A stretch of DNA of 64,000 nt from Diphasiastrum complanatum (lineage: Eukaryota; Streptophyta; Lycopodiopsida; Lycopodiales; Lycopodiaceae). Made by a program: the position numbers and the translations under genes. The DNA lies in the NCBI GenBank assembly GCA_029204225.1, contig CM055102.1:35148585-35212584 (forward strand), in the 5' to 3' direction. Of the stretch, positions 62,206-64,000 are shown piece after piece. The notes under the pieces were generated by a model that had not been told where the DNA came from, did not search any database, and was given only the letters and a program-made list of their open reading frames with translations. How positions within the stretch are numbered: position 1 is the stretch's first letter; each line of letters begins with the position of its first letter.

Positions 62206-64000
62206 TTACATCTTTTTTTTTGCTTTTTCTTGAGTAGCCACTGTACTTTCAAGTAGCACCTCTTCTACAATTTCCTCGACTACAGTTAGTATATTGTAAT
62301 CTTGAACCAAGACATTAGCAAATTCTCTTGTGTCGCCTACTTTTCTGCTAACATGAGGCTGAGGTTCCTTGGACAAGAGAATTATTGTATCCTTGTTGTC
62401 TAAACTCTTTCCCACCTCAGATAATTCATCTGGCAAAACTGAAAGAAATTTCATTCTCATTTTTACAAAATCAACTAAATTAGTATCTAAATATATTGCA
62501 GCAACATATCTGCCTTTCTGAACAGCACATGCGCTCGTAGTGCCGCTACCGCTAAATAAATCTGAAACCCAATTTGTTGGGTGAGAAAAAATATCAATTA
62601 AATGATTAATTAATTGTTGTGGTTTTGGTAGGGACAAGCCACGAAACCCATCATTGGATTTTTTAATTTCTTCGTCGCAGCTGGATACTGGAACAAGTTT
62701 CCAAAACTTGTCAGTCCGGAAGTATTGTAATGAAGCATCGAGCATTTGCCATCCAAAAAATAATAACCGATGGTTATGTATCCTATTTCATTGCAAAGTC
62801 GAGCTCTTCCCGAGTTCCTGACATTGGGCTTGTACCTAAAGTAGAACATAACAAGTAAAATAAGTTTAAAATTTTAACTTTAAAATAAAAAATTTAAAAT
62901 AAAAATATGAATTTAAATACGAATTAATAATTTAGGAACTTGAAAACTTACCACACAGCAATCTCTATTCCCACATTACAGAAAGTTAGTAGAGCTTTCT
63001 GTACTAATGCTGACTGCCAAGAAGAATGAAAAATAACAACTCTCCAAATTGGAGAAGTTGTGACTTCAAGATAGCCCTGCATAAAACTATGGATTTCAGT
63101 GAATTTGAAAGGAGAATCATCATTCATCTGAAATCCATATGGTATATCGGCGATGCAGAGTGTATAAGGCCTTTTTGTTTAAAATTTTGAAATTTCTCTA
63201 CAATCGCCCTCCTCAACAGAGTAAAAGCATGGTTGATCATCAACACTTTTGGGAAGGTAAGTCTCTAATGGATCCTCCTCCGCAATGGTCTCACCCCGTG
63301 CCAATCTCTCCTTGTCCTTTTTTTCTGCTTTTGCCTTCAGAATATGTCTCTTGAATTTCTTTGGAAGGACTTTGTTTTTTTTGTCTTTGGGAGACTGAAA
63401 AGGAAAAAACTATACTTAGCATGGGAGACAAAAAATATAAAATCGAATAGAAGACTTAACTTATCAAAAAATAATAATTAAATAAAAAAAAAGCTATAGA
63501 AGACATAGAATATAGAAAAGAAACAATTACTAAGCACCTATGCTAAGCGTGGGTGAAATAAATACCATGACTCTAAACAAAATCAAAAATGGACTCAAGG
63601 ATTCATTTCGGTTGCTCAGAGGATAAAGCCTCTGACACTCATCGAAATCTTGACAATTTAACCTTGTCACAAGGGCTTCTTGAACTTTCATAAATAATTT
63701 GTGTCTGTATTTAAAAAATATAATTGTTAGAAATCCAACCAAATTATGAAAATCACTTTATTAAAAAAGGTAACATGAAAATAAATATTTAGATTATGAC
63801 TATTACCTCTGAAATTCTTTTCTCATTTCTGCCAGAGAAAGTTGACCATTGGCAACTCTCGAAAGAACACTTATTATTAGCTCTGAAGAGCTAATCCCTT
63901 GCATATGTTTCCACTCTGATATTCTCATTTCAGTAGGGATTGGCTTTAGAATTTTAGCGCTCACAACTTTTTTTTTAGACTTTGAGGCACCCTTAGCAGG
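62206..64000 (-). pseudogene. Beta-class DNA N4/N6-methyltransferase-like gene, 3' part
   Basis: Minus-strand exons: 63807 to beyond the window, 63566-63704, 62952-63394 and 62206-62835, with GT-AG introns in consistent phases. The first two exons encode a helical region (LAEMRKEFQRHKLFMKVQEA, NCQDFDECQRLYPL) after a Lys-rich stretch. The third has a basic segment (KKFKRHILKAKAEK), then motif IV ADIPYGF. The last has LPKPQQLINHLID and the AdoMet motif DLFSGSGTT followed by KGRYVAA. Motif IV before motif I is the beta order of N6-adenine/N4-cytosine methyltransferases. Lesions are an A6 run (63,318-63,323) and a T6 run (62,755-62,760), each one base short, and an in-frame TAA at 63,179-63,181. 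Target base and function are unknown. Transposon or host origin is not decidable here. Confidence 0.8.

Noticed and set aside
62757-62835. An alternative frame (TREELDFAMK) at the start of the last methyltransferase exon
   Set aside because: It meets a stop at once, while the frame entered from the splice junction continues through GYITIGYYF to the T6 run.

Overview
The window is nuclear DNA from a land plant. The evidence is an intact 14-exon HOS15/TBL1-type LisH-WD40 gene, plant-type Copia and Gypsy LTR retrotransposons primed from plant tRNAs, and a nuclear fragment of plastid petA. The petA fragment reads PPDRIPPDIKEK and YRPDKKN, which from memory fits a non-flowering vascular plant (lycophyte, fern or gymnosperm) better than an angiosperm. 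Very long (GA)n, (GT)n and (TA)n tracts and dense nested repeats suggest a large, repeat-rich genome. The species is not identifiable from the sequence alone.

Layout. Bases 1-2545 hold a decayed, intron-containing copy of part of the HOS15-like gene. From about 3.8 to 28.8 kb lies a nest of Copia elements, called A, E, B1, B2, D and C below. They are mostly on the minus strand, and several keep only gag (with or without protease). C is complete at its ends (22,732-28,783, 5-bp target duplication CTTTT) but carries an unrecognised coding segment where integrase, reverse transcriptase and RNase H should be. From 28.8 to 34 kb are giant microsatellites, a Helitron 3' terminus and the petA fragment. 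From 33.9 to 43.3 kb is a Gypsy family with three LTR copies and an extra coiled-coil reading frame next to the 3' LTR, broken in one copy by a solo Copia LTR. From 44 to 46.9 kb are more microsatellites, a second Helitron terminus and Copia debris.

The HOS15-like gene runs on the minus strand from 57,958 to 48,517. All 14 exons join in frame to about 570 codons (LisH, a Lys/Arg/Glu-rich segment, then WD40 repeats). Intron 3 contains a 504-bp hAT-like element with an 8-bp target duplication. The old copy at the left end of the window still shows the matching empty site.

The right end (62,206-64,000, minus strand) is the 3' part of a four-exon gene for a bacterial-style beta-class DNA N4/N6-methyltransferase. 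The catalytic and AdoMet motifs are recognisable, but two single-base frameshifts in homopolymers and one in-frame stop make it a probable pseudogene unless they are assembly errors.

The best candidates for something undescribed are this methyltransferase family, the C/A Copia family with its replaced pol, the Gypsy extra ORF, and a palindromic G-box shared by the LTRs of otherwise different Copia families.
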